Shown: positions 16,993 through 25,957, numbered from the stretch's first letter. The stretch: DNA of 64,000 nt from Calothrix sp. NIES-4101 (GCA_004296455.1 AP018280.1:3968001-4032000), one strand, 5' to 3'. The notes: generated by a model from the sequence alone, not told the origin. Numbers and translations: made by a program.

Positions 16993-18015
16993 ATGAGTAA
17001 ACTTCTACACCAAGCACCGCATTTGTTCTACTCAAAAGAGATAGCAGCTAAAATTGGTCGAAACGAAGCTATCTGCTTGCAGCAAATCTACTACTGGATG
17101 AGCATACCGGGAGGTAAAGTAGTTGATGGTATCAAATGGTTCTGGAAGACATATCAGCAGTGGTCAGAAGAACTGCAATTATCTTTAAGTACCGTCAGAA
17201 GAGTAATCAGTAGTCTCAAAAGGCTTGGGTTGATTGCTGTCGAAAGACTATCAGCGAAAACTTATTACCAAGCAAATTGGTACACACTCCAAACCGAGGC
17301 AGTGCAAGCACTTTGTCAAAATGAACAGATCGATGCGATCGCATTGAATAATTCGATCTGTTCAAAATCAGCAGATGATATCAAAGACTACCCTCCAGAA
17401 GAAAACTCTCCTCAGAAACACGCTGTGGCTGGGGAAAAAGAAGAAGTGGACTGGAATAAGTTAGCTCAACAAACCGAAGACTGGGAGCAGTCCGCGAATG
17501 TGCCGGGACAGAAGATTCTGTCCGGCAACTTCGCACAGATTACTCACTACGTTCAAGACATAGAACAGGATAATTCGATTAGCTCCAAAGATAGTCATGA
17601 GGACAATTTTTCCGGGGGCGCGGTGGAGGAAGTCGAAGTTGATATGACTTTGGATAAGCAAAATAAATCCGAAATTAGAGAAATATGTACTGAGTTAAAA
17701 AGATTACGAATTAACCCGGAGCCATGTTTGGGGGTGATTAAGAAACATTGGGAGAATGTGCAAGATGCGATCGCTCGTGTAAAAGAAGCGATAAACGAGG
17801 GATGGTGTAATAATCCGACTGGTTTGTTTATCAATAGCTGTAAAAGTGGCGAAAAACCCAAAAATACTGTGGATGCGGGGGTTAAAGACTGGTTTGAGTC
17901 TTTGCGGAGAGAGCGGATTGTAATTGCGATGTCGGCAGGTTTTGTGTATACGTCTGAGGGAGAAGCCGTGGAAATTGGGGAGATGATGCGACGGTGTCCT
18001 ATGGAGGGTGGGTAA
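16993..18015 (+). CDS. Replisome-organizer-like winged-helix protein, 3' end truncated
   Basis: 340 residues. The N-terminus (HLFYSKEIAAKIGRNEAICL, then QQIYYWM) and the following WSEELQLSLSTVRRVISSLK and LGLIAVER make a winged helix of the kind found in phage and plasmid replisome organizers (DnaD/O-like). A long acidic, low-complexity linker (about 130-225) leads to a C-terminal helical domain (EICTELKRLRINPEPCLGVI). A 559-nt segment (17455-18013) recurs at 28045-28692; that copy continues past this gene's stop with GLTEANSSARI before its own stop. The TAA at 18013-18015 therefore lies at a rearrangement junction: the true C-terminus is lost and the DNA switches to an acetyltransferase fragment. 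Confidence 0.7.
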   Translation: MSKLLHQAPHLFYSKEIAAKIGRNEAICLQQIYYWMSIPGGKVVDGIKWFWKTYQQWSEELQLSLSTVRRVISSLKRLGLIAVERLSAKTYYQANWYTLQTEAVQALCQNEQIDAIALNNSICSKSADDIKDYPPEENSPQKHAVAGEKEEVDWNKLAQQTEDWEQSANVPGQKILSGNFAQITHYVQDIEQDNSISSKDSHEDNFSGGAVEEVEVDMTLDKQNKSEIREICTELKRLRINPEPCLGVIKKHWENVQDAIARVKEAINEGWCNNPTGLFINSCKSGEKPKNTVDAGVKDWFESLRRERIVIAMSAGFVYTSEGEAVEIGEMMRRCPMEGG

Positions 18016-18242
18016 TATTGCGAGCAGTACTTCTCGACCGAGCATTATCTCATCTACGACACTTAGATGGTTTGCGGCAAATTATCCTCACAGTCACTGC
18101 AAGCAATTTAGCCGCATCTTCCCTTTACAAATCACGAGGGTTTGAGGTTTTTGGCTTGGAGTGCGATGCTTTATTTATTAATGGAAATTATTTCGATGAG
18201 GAACATTTAGTATTACGTTTGGTGGGTGAAAAGTCCGATTAA
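18014..18242 (+). pseudogene. GNAT acetyltransferase fragment (C-terminal half)
   Basis: From the junction at 18013 the plus strand reads LLDRALSHLRHLDGLRQIIL, TVTASNLAASSLYKSRGFEV and FGLECDAL to the stop at 18240-18242. N-x-x-A-x-x-L-Y-x-x-x-G-F is motif B of GNAT N-acetyltransferases; the N-terminal strands and the Q-x-x-G-x-G/A acetyl-CoA loop are absent. The fragment is fused to the end of the replication gene in another frame and has no start of its own. Confidence 0.75.
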
Positions 18243-18294
18243 TAAAGTAATTGGTGCAAATGGTTCCCGCATCAAATAGCGATCGCGAAGTGAC

Positions 18295-18368
18295 GTTGGT
18301 AAATAGTGAGATGAACACAGGCTTAAACTCTAGACGTTTCGTTAAAATTCATATGCTCACTTACCAAC
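18295..18368. repeat. Imperfect inverted repeat between genes
   Basis: GTTGGTAAATAGTGAG (18295-18310) pairs with CTCACTTACCAAC (18356-18368) apart from a three-base bulge; loop about 45 nt. May be a miniature element or a folded RNA. No other feature in 18243-18390. Confidence 0.4.
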
Positions 18369-18390
18369 ACCGAATTGTTCGACTGCGCTG

Positions 18391-19023
18391 CTATTGGCAA
18401 TCCTTCAGAGCTTCAATATCTGCGGCTACAATTTTCTCCAGATTGCGCGTAATTTTCTCGATGTCCCAATTCCACCAAGCGACTTCAAGTAGTACTTGGA
18501 TCGCATTATCATCAAAGCGCTGGCGTATAAACTTCGCTGGATTGCCACCAACAATGGTATAAGGTGCAACATTACTCACCACGACTGACTTTGCGGCAAT
18601 AATAGCTCCGTCTCCGACTTTTACTCCTGGCATAATCACCGCTTCATAGCCAATCCATACATCATTGCCAATCACCGTATCACCTTTGTAGGGTAGCTCA
18701 TCTGGTTGAGTATCTATTTTTTCCCAGCCATTACCAAAAATTTGAAACGGATAGGTTGAAAAACCATCCATTTTATGATGTGCCCCATTCATGATAAACT
18801 TCACGCCTCGCGCCAAGGCACAAAACTTGCCAATGATTAAGCGATCGCCAATAAAAGGAAAATGATACAAAACGTTGCGCTCAAAATTTTCTGAATCTTC
18901 TGGGTCATCGTAATAAGTGTAATCTCCAATAATAATGTTGGGATTCAACACCGTATTCTGAATGAAGCAGATTTGTGGAAATCCCTTCATCGGATGTTTA
19001 TCTTTGGGATTTGCTCCGTACAA
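18391..19023 (-). CDS. Vat-like streptogramin/xenobiotic O-acetyltransferase (left-handed beta-helix)
   Basis: 210 residues, the standard length of the Vat/CatB hexapeptide acetyltransferases that transfer acetyl from acetyl-CoA to a hydroxyl of streptogramin A or chloramphenicol. Near-complete family pattern: N-terminal GANPKDKHPMKG, IIIGDYTYYDD, LIIGKFCALARGVKFIMNGA, HHKMDGFSTYPF with the catalytic histidine (about residue 83), GNGWEKI, KGDTVIGNDVWIGYEAVIMP, VGDGAIIAAKSVV, GGNPAKFIRQRFDD and WWNWDIEKI. Closest by eye to Vat enzymes. It may act on a natural xenobiotic and need not give clinical-type resistance. Convergent with the GNAT fragment. Confidence 0.9.
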   Translation of the reverse strand: MYGANPKDKHPMKGFPQICFIQNTVLNPNIIIGDYTYYDDPEDSENFERNVLYHFPFIGDRLIIGKFCALARGVKFIMNGAHHKMDGFSTYPFQIFGNGWEKIDTQPDELPYKGDTVIGNDVWIGYEAVIMPGVKVGDGAIIAAKSVVVSNVAPYTIVGGNPAKFIRQRFDDNAIQVLLEVAWWNWDIEKITRNLEKIVAADIEALKDCQ

Positions 19024-19104
19024 AATCGATTACTCCCAACTTTCAAAATAGATGACATCTGTAATTGACTAAAAGCATTAAAGCAATGCGTTCGCCTCTG
19101 ACGC

Positions 19105-19584
19105 TCACAGCTTTTTAAAATATCTAGCAACGGGAAACAGTCCAAAACCAGCTTTTTCATAGGTATGACGGGCAGGTGCATGACCGGGATCGGCTCCCGT
19201 TTCCACCATTGCAACAACCATTCCCGCTTCCTTCATCCAATCGAGAGCAAATTTCAACAAAGCAGAACCAATACCGCGACCTTGAAAACCTGGATCGACT
19301 GCAATCATATAGATTTCGCCCATACTACTCTCGCAATCGAGTTTGACTGCGACAAAACCCACAGTCACATCAGTATCTATTGCAACCCAGATATGAGTAT
19401 CTTCCGCAGCACAAACATCCTCGACTACTTTTTGCTGGCTATTTCGCCAACCATCGGGATAAAAATGCTTGTATACCTCGGTGTCCAAGGCTTTCTGAAT
19501 TGAATCAAACACCGGACTCCACGATCGCAGGGAAAGACGAATAACTGTATCTAGATGCTGGGGATTGTAAGGTTCTATCTGCAT
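19105..19584 (-). CDS. GNAT family N-acetyltransferase
   Basis: 159 residues. GNAT fold complete: N-terminal IEPYNPQHLDTVIRLSLRSW, beta-4 region GEIYMIAVDP, acetyl-CoA loop FQGRGIGSALL (Q-x-x-G-x-G), helix FALDWMKEAGM and motif B ARHTYEKAGFGLFPVARYFK. Transfers acetyl from acetyl-CoA to an amine of an unknown small molecule or protein. It lies in a run of minus-strand acetyltransferases (Vat-like, this one, 19713 and 21309) without overlapping reading frames, so each may have its own promoter. Confidence 0.9.
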   Translation of the reverse strand: MQIEPYNPQHLDTVIRLSLRSWSPVFDSIQKALDTEVYKHFYPDGWRNSQQKVVEDVCAAEDTHIWVAIDTDVTVGFVAVKLDCESSMGEIYMIAVDPGFQGRGIGSALLKFALDWMKEAGMVVAMVETGADPGHAPARHTYEKAGFGLFPVARYFKKL

Positions 19585-19712
19585 ATTTGCTCCATGCGTT
19601 CGCGCAAGCGGACTAGAAGTCTATCGCTAAACTAGACTCTATTGTAATACGCATATTACATTTTTACTTTGTTCGCATTTATGCCGGAGAGGGACAAAAA
19701 CCGATTTCTAGT

Positions 19713-20168
19713 TCACAATTCACGTCGCATCACAAGTTCGCCATCCTCTTCTTTTCCGGTGTAAACAAAACCCATCTTCTCGTAGAAAGGACAGGGACCA
19801 CCTTCGGCTGGTACACAACTTGTTTCGACTGCATCTGCTCCAGGACGTGTTTTGAGGTGTGCGAAGAACAACTCCAGCGCCTTTTGCCCATACCCACACC
19901 CCTGGTATTTTTCGTCTATCATAAAGCGCCACAGAAAATATTCTTGTTGTGCTACGTTGTCCTCCAACATCAAAAACCCGACTGCCACATCGCCAGCGTA
20001 GATCGCGCGGAACCAAGCAACCTCTGGGTTGAAATGCGCTTCTGCGATCGACATAGCGTTGGATGCCACGAACTGCTCTTGGTGTGGGGCTACTTTTAAG
20101 CGGAGGATATCACGCCAGTTTTCCTTAGTAATCTCACGCAGCGTTACTTCGAGGTCGGATTTGGACAT
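19713..20168 (-). CDS. GNAT family N-acetyltransferase (spermine/spermidine-type)
   Basis: 151 residues. Starts VTLREITKENWRDILRLKVA, the pattern seen in BltD/PaiA-like polyamine acetyltransferases; then VAWFRAIYAGDVAVGFLMLE, YFLWRFMIDEKYQGCGYG (acetyl-CoA loop Q-x-x-G-x-G) and FYEKMGFVYTGKEEDGELVM. A substrate such as spermidine is suggested by family resemblance only. Start ATG at 20168. Confidence 0.9.
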   Translation of the reverse strand: MSKSDLEVTLREITKENWRDILRLKVAPHQEQFVASNAMSIAEAHFNPEVAWFRAIYAGDVAVGFLMLEDNVAQQEYFLWRFMIDEKYQGCGYGQKALELFFAHLKTRPGADAVETSCVPAEGGPCPFYEKMGFVYTGKEEDGELVMRREL

Positions 20169-20310
20169 ACAGAGTATTCTCCCTAAACCATGCCTTTTAA
20201 GAATAGTTTCTCACTCAGCAACACAAGCCACACCATATTCCCAAGGATAGGTGTATTCCCAAATTAGAGAAGGCAAAATAAATGATATCATCCCACCCAG
20301 GAGATAAATC

Positions 20311-21257
20311 ATGGCTTCGGGAATCATGGTTGCAGGTCAATGGATCGCGGACGGGAATCAGCGCACTCAAAATGGTGAGTTCCATGAGATACCCACTACA
20401 TTTCGCAGTTACATTACCGCAGATGGTGATTCTGGATTCAAAGCGGAAACTGGACGCTATCACCTCTATGTTGCTTTGGCTTGGCTTGTCCCTGGGCGCA
20501 TCGTACCCTAATTATGCGGGAACTCAAAGGGTTGCAGGATGTAATTTCGGTTGCGATTGTCGATCCAATTATGAGCGACAAGGGTTGGATGTTTTCGGAT
20601 GCTCCGGGAACGATTCCAGATACGGTTAATTACGCCCAATACTTGCAAGAAATTTATCTCAAAGCCAATCCCAAATTTACAGGACGAATTACAGTTCCAG
20701 TGTTGTGGGATAAGCAAACCCAAACCATCGTCAATAATGAATCCCGCGAAATTATGCGGATGTTTGATGTAGAATTTGCTTCTTTGGCAGCCCAGAAAAT
20801 AGATTTATATCCACCTGAATTACAACAGCAAATCGATGAAACTATCGATGCAATTTATATACCAATTAATCGAGGAGTATATCAAGCTGGTTTTGCGACT
20901 TCCCAAGTAGCATACGATCGAGCCGTGACAGAACTTTTCGAGAATTTAGATAAATGGGAAATAATCTTAGGTAAACAGCGTTATTTGTGTGGAGACAAGC
21001 TTACTGAAGCAGATATCTGCATGTTTGTTACCTTGTGTCGTTTCGACTCAGTATATTACGGTCTGTTCAAATGCAATTTACGCCGAATTATGGATTATCC
21101 TAATCTCTGGAATTATTTAAAAACTCTGTATCAAATTCCTGAGTTCAAAGTTACCTGTAACCTCGACCATATCAAGCGTGGCTATTACACGAGCATGACG
21201 GATATTAATCCCAATCGTATTGTACCCATCGGATCGATTGTTGATTTTGATAATTAA
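20311..21257 (+). pseudogene. Glutathionyl-hydroquinone reductase/omega-type GST, frameshifted
   Basis: Two overlapping frames together give one complete protein of the YqjG/ECM4-like family. Frame 1 from ATG 20311 (AGGAG seven bases upstream) reads MVAGQWIADGNQRTQNGEFH, TFRSYITADGDSGFKAETGR and YHLYVALAW, then runs out of frame. Frame 2 continues CPWAHRTLIMRELKGL to the stop at 21257 with the C-terminal helical domain, including KQRYLCGDKLTEADICMFVT. The break is a tandem TTGGC duplication (20476-20480 and 20481-20485): removing five bases restores ...YVALACPWAHRTLI. The catalytic cysteine of the CPWAH motif lies directly behind the break. The family reduces glutathionylated hydroquinones. 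Either a real pseudogene or a sequencing or assembly error. Confidence 0.85.
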
Positions 21258-21308
21258 AGATGGTTTATTTTTTAATTACAATTTCGCGATGAGCTACGTT
21301 CGATCCAA

Positions 21309-21776
21309 TTACGGGAACCATCTCAAGAAACATCGATTCCCTTGTCGATCGATAATTTCTGCACCCAATCGAGAATAAAAACTAAGTCCGCGAAGATTTC
21401 GAGCATCCGCATTCCAAGCAAGATGGCTACAATCGTTTTCCTTGGCAATTTCAGCTAGCTTATCCATCAGTGCAGTTCCCGCACCTTGGCTTCTGCTATT
21501 TTCATCTACGTACAAATCATCGAGCCAAATACTCGGTTGACCGATAAATGACGAATACCTGAATCCAAACAATGCAAATCCAATCTCATATCCCGAAGAT
21601 TCTGCGAGCAAAACATAAGCAAAAGGGTTTTTGCCAAAAAGCGTCTTGCTGATTTTCTCTGGGGAAACTTGCAACACTCCAGAAAATGCACCAATATCGT
21701 GATCGAATTCGGCTTTTTTCTGGATAAACGAGAAAATAAGTGAAATATCATTGGGATTTGCATGTCTGATTTTCAT
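21309..21776 (-). CDS. GNAT family N-acetyltransferase
   Basis: 155 residues from the ATG at 21776 (MKIRHANPNDISLIFSFIQK); the frame is open for 20 more codons, but they overlap the cupin gene and lack GNAT character. Features: ESSGYEIGFALFGFRYSSF, WLDDLYVDENSRSQGAGTAL with the acetyl-CoA loop R-S-Q-G-A-G, LAWNADARNLRGLSFYSRLG as motif B. The pattern is like diamine acetyltransferases (YhdJ/PaiA type). The start is four bases after the cupin stop, so the two genes are co-transcribed. Confidence 0.88.
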   Translation of the reverse strand: MKIRHANPNDISLIFSFIQKKAEFDHDIGAFSGVLQVSPEKISKTLFGKNPFAYVLLAESSGYEIGFALFGFRYSSFIGQPSIWLDDLYVDENSRSQGAGTALMDKLAEIAKENDCSHLAWNADARNLRGLSFYSRLGAEIIDRQGNRCFLRWFP

Positions 21777-21780
21777 TCGC

Positions 21781-22233
21781 TTACTGTTTTCCTTTCTCTG
21801 GATTGTAGGGGACAACTTTCTCCACCTCATCTGCATCGTTGCGAGCAGCTAACACATAAACAGGTTCCGTTGCGCTCAAATTTCGAGGTTGGTGGGGAAT
21901 ACCGGGAGGAGTGAAAATGAAATCTCCGGCTTCACAAATTTGAAATTGGCTGAGTCCTTCCCCATATCTGAGTTCGACTCGACCCTTAAGCAGATAAATT
22001 CCAGTTTCATGGTCTGGATGGAAATGGGGTTCAGCGATCGCTCCAGGAGGAATAATTGTTAGATACATGGCGATTCCCTTTGCTCCTACTGTGTTCGCAG
22101 AAATACCAACAAAATTAGATAAGCTGCTGCTATTTAAAGTTTCGCGATCGGGACGGATAACGATTAATTCAGTTAGTTTTTGAGGCAATTGCCGATCGAG
22201 TTGGGAATGGTTGGATATTGTTTCTTCGTTCAT
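21781..22233 (-). CDS. Cupin domain protein
   Basis: 150 residues. Cupin motif 1 PHFHPDHETGIYLLKGRVEL (about residues 68-87) with the metal-binding His-x-His...Glu, and motif 2 GDFIFTPPGIPHQPRN (about 103-118) with the last His. A small single-domain beta barrel, probably metal-binding; function cannot be assigned. First gene of a pair with the GNAT at 21776. TAGGAG precedes its ATG, and an inverted repeat lies upstream. Confidence 0.88.
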   Translation of the reverse strand: MNEETISNHSQLDRQLPQKLTELIVIRPDRETLNSSSLSNFVGISANTVGAKGIAMYLTIIPPGAIAEPHFHPDHETGIYLLKGRVELRYGEGLSQFQICEAGDFIFTPPGIPHQPRNLSATEPVYVLAARNDADEVEKVVPYNPEKGKQ

Positions 22234-22248
22234 TTCGATACTCCTAAT

Positions 22249-22294
22249 ATGTCTATAAATACAGACATGAGATAAATTTATTTTTAAATCTCAT
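22249..22294 (-). promoter_or_regulatory. Inverted repeats upstream of cupin gene
   Basis: ATGTCT / AGACAT (22249-22254 and 22263-22268) and ATGAGAT / ATCTCAT (22267-22273 and 22288-22294). They lie 16-60 bases upstream of the cupin start on the minus strand, the position expected of an operator. Possible -10 within TATTTATA. Inference. Confidence 0.35.
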
Positions 22295-22432
22295 CTTGAT
22301 ACTTTCAAACTAAAATTTTCATAATTAGTATTTAGTTAGCAACAGCTTTGGATTCGATAATTCCAGAAAAGTCGATCGGTAAAATCAAGAGATGCAATTG
22401 AGATGGTATATTCACGATTAAGCGCTCCAGAT

Positions 22433-22924
22433 TCAGCGTTTGATAACTTCAATCGCAAAACCCTCATCTGTAGATGGTGGTTGAAAGAAACTGGTGACAT
22501 GATGGAAAACTTCTTCCGTATCAAATTGCGATCGCTCTGGATTAGTTTCTCGCCGCTTGGCAATTTGTTCTAGGCAAGTTTTATCATCGACATCAAGATA
22601 AATTAACCGATGGGGAATGTCTTGATCGAAGAATATATCCTTGAACCATGCTCTTTGATTTTTCGTATTTGCGGGAAAATCCATAACAACAGAAATACCA
22701 GAATTAAGCATATTTATGATATGAGATTTTAATAATTGTTTGAGGCGATTTGCGTATTTCAAACAATCATCAAAATCCTGGATTTCTTCCGGGTAAAGAG
22801 TCGATAACCAATCATCTTCAGATAAGATAATTGCATTTAATTCCTGAGAAATTTGTCGAGATAAAGTTGATTTACCCGCACCCATTTTTCCGCAGAAAAA
22901 TATCAAAGTTCCTTTTGTTTTCAT
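22433..22924 (-). CDS. P-loop kinase, AAA_33/zeta-toxin-like
   Basis: 163 residues. Walker A CGKMGAGKSTLS (about 11-22), then SEDDWLSTLYP, a central helix, VVMDFPANTKNQRAWFKDIF (Walker B-like D-F-P-A-N) and LIYLDVDDKTCLEQIAKRRE, the lid arginines. The pattern is that of small P-loop kinases of the AAA_33 group, which includes chloramphenicol phosphotransferase, zeta toxins and tRNA/sugar kinases. Its substrate cannot be told. No epsilon-type antitoxin beside it. Starts 22 bases after the nucleotidyltransferase stop on the same strand, so likely its operon partner. Confidence 0.85.
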   Translation of the reverse strand: MKTKGTLIFFCGKMGAGKSTLSRQISQELNAIILSEDDWLSTLYPEEIQDFDDCLKYANRLKQLLKSHIINMLNSGISVVMDFPANTKNQRAWFKDIFFDQDIPHRLIYLDVDDKTCLEQIAKRRETNPERSQFDTEEVFHHVTSFFQPPSTDEGFAIEVIKR

Positions 22925-22945
22925 TTGCCCTATCCTGGATAAATA

Positions 22946-23797
22946 TTACATCTCTAAACAGCGATCGCCATACCATTGACTCAACTCAAGCTCAATTTCG
23001 TCCAAAATAGCTATAGCTTCCGCGATGGATTTTGTTGCTAACAAAGCAAAAGCTGACTCCACCCGTTGTTGATAGTTGTGCGGACGCATAGCAAAATTAT
23101 TTGCGATCGCTACTGCTCCTTTCTCATTCAGTAGGTACTCACAATTTAGTGCAAATAATACCTGATTCATACAAGCAATACTACGGAAACAACAGCCTGC
23201 TGCATAGGCGATATCGCCTCGTGCAATTGACTTTTTCCCAACTAACAGTGAAAAGCTAATTTCCCAAGCAAAGGTATCAACAGTTGCTTTTTGCAGTTCT
23301 GTCGGATAAGGCTTGGTTTTTGCTTGCAAAGCTGCGAGAACACCATGAGAATCAGCAAGTGGTAAAGAAATAGCAACTTCCCCCATATAAATTGAGGAGA
23401 CAAAACCGTGGGGATGTCCGGGTTGATAATCAATTGTAATTTTCCCAAGTCTGCAATCATCAATCACGCGATCGACCTGAGCAACATCACGATAGAGAAA
23501 ATCCACAGGTATATTTTTAATCTTGAGCCAACCACCACCATTAATCCATTTTCCCCATCCACCAATTGGTGTAATCAGATGGGTACGATGATTATCATCA
23601 AGTTCGCAAGCAAGTCGATCAAGAGCAATGACATCGATGGGATTGTCTGGTTGGTAATAAATTCCTAAATCTACATCTGACTTGGGGGTGTGATTACCTC
23701 TTGCGCGAGAACCTCCGAGTGCTACAGCTGCAATCCCTTCAATTGACTGCAAGCTTTCGACAACATCATAAATAAAGTCAGGTAATTGCTGATTCAT
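22946..23797 (-). CDS. Nucleotidyltransferase (aminoglycoside-adenylyltransferase-like)
   Basis: 283 residues. The catalytic core GGSRARGNHTPKSDVDLGIY (about residues 28-47) is the G-S-x-x-x-G...D-x-D motif of the DNA polymerase beta superfamily; the third acidic residue is likely in IPVDFLYRDV (about 100-108). The C-terminal 150 residues are helical, as in minimal aminoglycoside or streptomycin nucleotidyltransferases and in HI0073-type proteins. It would transfer AMP to a small-molecule hydroxyl; the substrate is unknown. Upstream of the P-loop kinase in the same unit. Confidence 0.85.
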   Translation of the reverse strand: MNQQLPDFIYDVVESLQSIEGIAAVALGGSRARGNHTPKSDVDLGIYYQPDNPIDVIALDRLACELDDNHRTHLITPIGGWGKWINGGGWLKIKNIPVDFLYRDVAQVDRVIDDCRLGKITIDYQPGHPHGFVSSIYMGEVAISLPLADSHGVLAALQAKTKPYPTELQKATVDTFAWEISFSLLVGKKSIARGDIAYAAGCCFRSIACMNQVLFALNCEYLLNEKGAVAIANNFAMRPHNYQQRVESAFALLATKSIAEAIAILDEIELELSQWYGDRCLEM

Positions 23798-23928
23798 ATT
23801 AGCTCTACCTCAATTGAGTATCGAGCGTTGAAATTATAATTGCATAACATTTGTATTACTTGCGTTCATTATTCTTGGAAACTGGGAATTAAATAGGGAA
23901 AATTCTTGTCCTACAATAATAAAAATGC

Positions 23929-24417
23929 TTACGGAATTCCACTGTGGGATGCTTGTATTGTCTCCCAAAGCAGCCATACTGATATTGCCAAACCGATCGC
24001 ACCACTAATTAATCCAGCCGATAGGGTTAGTAAATGCCGCGTATATCCGAGATAATAAACCCAAATACTTAAGGGAAATAGTAACAATAATCCAGTCAAA
24101 GTACCGGGACGAAGCTGTCGATATTTCCAACTTAAAAATAAATGGTCGAGTAGGGGATGGGTGAGACCAACAGCAGGTAAAATCATCCCTAGAATTTGCC
24201 ATTGCCACCCCGCAAAGGCTGTAACAATGGCAAAGAGAAATACAGGTATATTTTCCAGAAATAATGCGCGATGGTCGTAGACCGGGCTTTGCCCATCGAA
24301 GACAAGCAAATGCCAGTCGGGTTTAACTTTTGCGTAGGCTGGTAGCCATACTTCGGCAATTGTATGGAGGATTAGCGCGATCGCGAGTAACCAAATCGAT
24401 AAATTCTGTAATGTCAT
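23929..24417 (-). CDS. Multi-span membrane protein (HXXEE-like)
   Basis: 162 residues with four or five hydrophobic segments (about 5-20, 55-75, 75-92, 105-125, 130-150). An H-T-I-A-E sequence at the end of helix 1 (residues 18-22) and L-E-N before helix 2 recall the polar membrane motifs of HXXEE-type proteins, but the match is loose. Residues 40-49 (FDGQSPVYDH) are encoded by a dispersed palindromic repeat, so that loop is an insertion. Function unknown. Confidence 0.65.
   Translation of the reverse strand: MTLQNLSIWLLAIALILHTIAEVWLPAYAKVKPDWHLLVFDGQSPVYDHRALFLENIPVFLFAIVTAFAGWQWQILGMILPAVGLTHPLLDHLFLSWKYRQLRPGTLTGLLLLFPLSIWVYYLGYTRHLLTLSAGLISGAIGLAISVWLLWETIQASHSGIP
24268..24298. repeat. 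Dispersed palindromic repeat, copy 2 (inside a gene)
   Basis: GCGATGGTCGTAGACCGGGC continuing to GCCCATCG, the reverse-complement family member of 8700-8731. It lies within the membrane-protein gene and is read through in frame. Confidence 0.6.
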
Positions 24418-24607
24418 AATTTCTTGTAATTTAAGATTGCTGAAGTTTTTCTATTGAGAGGGCTTAAAAATTACTACATAAATACATTCATATTAGGTGT
24501 GAGTAATTCCAAGGATTTAGTCACACCCTATTCATGTATCACGAACTTTTCAGGATTTTATGCAACAGATATTTTGGTAAAAATTTTCCTGCAAACCCTT
24601 ATAAATC

Positions 24608-25672
24608 TCAGCCTTTCTGATAATTTCGCATTGATTTAGTTATCTTTTTCCATTTCTCCTTTTCGGCGATATACTCCCTTTGGTCTTGTTTTCTTTCCAT
24701 GTACTTAATTTCCTTCTGTAACTTTTGGTAATTCGCAAACCGCGATTCATCCAAACTCCCATCCTGCAAAGCTTGACGTACCGCGCAACCAGGTTCGCGT
24801 TCGTGTTGGCAGTCGCGAAAACGACATTGCCCTGCTAATTCTTCGATGTCTGCAAAGCTTCCCGATATTCCTTCCTCCCCACTCCATATCTGTAATTCCC
24901 GCATTCCTGGAGTGTCTATAATTAAACCTCCCGTGGGAAGTCGCATCAATTCTCGGTGGGTGGTGGTATGTTTACCGCGACTATCTCCCTGACGCACGGT
25001 TTGAACTGTTTGCACTGTTTCCCTCAGAAGTTGGTTGGTAATCGTCGATTTCCCGACCCCGGAAGAACCCAATAAAGCTACAGTTTGTCCGGGTTGTAAG
25101 TACGATCGCAGTGCTGCTAATTCTTGATCGATAGTCGCACTAATCGTAATAATTGGTACACCCAATGCAACTGACTCAACTTCCGTCAAACATTTCTCCA
25201 GGTTGGGACAAACATCGGCTTTGTTAAGAACAATTACGGGATTGGCACCGCTTTCCCATGCCAAAATTAGATAGCGTTCGATTCTTCGGGGATTAAAATC
25301 ACCGTCCAAACCGGAAACTAAAAATACCGTATCGATGTTGGTAGCTACTATTTGCTCTCTGGTTTCCGCACCAGCTGCTTTGCGGGAAAATTTGCTTTTG
25401 CGGGGTAAAATCTCGTGGATGGTTGCAGTTCCTCCCTTTTCCCTCGCACGGATAACAACCCAATCACCAACTGCGGGAAAATCTTGGCGAGCATCACTTG
25501 CACGGTAGCGGAGTTTACCTGAAATTTCCGCCGATAGTTCGGCATTTTCACTTTGCAGAATGTAACTATTTCTGCACTCAATTATAACCCTAGCCACCGA
25601 AAATCCTTGTTGACGGTAGGGTTCAAAGTGGTTGGCAAAAAAATCATTCCAACCCCATAATTCCAAATTCAT
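24608..25672 (-). CDS. rsgA: Ribosome small subunit-dependent GTPase A
   Basis: 354 residues from the ATG at 25672 with GAGG upstream (14 extra codons are open but unlikely). N-terminal OB-fold (about 25-100, with [20 protein letters not shown]), then the circularly permuted GTPase domain: G4 NKAD (150-153), G5-like TISAT, G1 GSSGVGKST (202-210), switch [15 protein letters not shown]3 DTPGMREL (253-260), and a C-terminal zinc module with C283, C288, H290 and C296. RsgA promotes late maturation of the 30S subunit. A short TVQTVQTV duplication follows G1. It is an odd core gene in this block of accessory enzymes; a second, standard copy elsewhere in the genome is possible. Confidence 0.95.
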   Translation of the reverse strand: MNLELWGWNDFFANHFEPYRQQGFSVARVIIECRNSYILQSENAELSAEISGKLRYRASDARQDFPAVGDWVVIRAREKGGTATIHEILPRKSKFSRKAAGAETREQIVATNIDTVFLVSGLDGDFNPRRIERYLILAWESGANPVIVLNKADVCPNLEKCLTEVESVALGVPIITISATIDQELAALRSYLQPGQTVALLGSSGVGKSTITNQLLRETVQTVQTVRQGDSRGKHTTTHRELMRLPTGGLIIDTPGMRELQIWSGEEGISGSFADIEELAGQCRFRDCQHEREPGCAVRQALQDGSLDESRFANYQKLQKEIKYMERKQDQREYIAEKEKWKKITKSMRNYQKG

Positions 25673-25760
25673 TGTGATTTCCTCAATACGTGTTACTTGT
25701 GCGACACAAGGCACGCAGAAGAATCTATTAGTTCATTCCCAAGTGTTTAGGTCTAATTTT

Positions 25761-25889
25761 CTAGACTGGAACAGCAAAATTGAAAAATCTAGATGAAAAA
25801 GCGAGATAGGGAAAGCTGAACCAAGAATTCTGCTTCTTGCGTCGGTTTTGTGGCGATATTTCGACAGAGATGGCAGTAAATACAGTCAT
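25761..25889 (-). CDS. Possible 42-residue ORF with strong ribosome-binding site
   Basis: On the minus strand AGGAGG (in 25897-25903) is followed after seven bases by an ATG and 42 codons (start MTVFTAISVEISPQNRRKKQ) to a TAG at 25761-25763. It ends about 90 bases before rsgA on the same strand, so it may be a leader peptide or the 5' relic of a lost gene. No family recognised; called mainly for the unusually good Shine-Dalgarno sequence. Confidence 0.3.
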   Translation of the reverse strand: MTVFTAISVEISPQNRRKKQNSWFSFPYLAFSSRFFNFAVPV

Positions 25890-25957
25890 AGTTCAACCTC
25901 CTGATTAGTATTTTCAAAGAGAGATTTTTAAATCGATCGAAATCGAATCGGATATCA

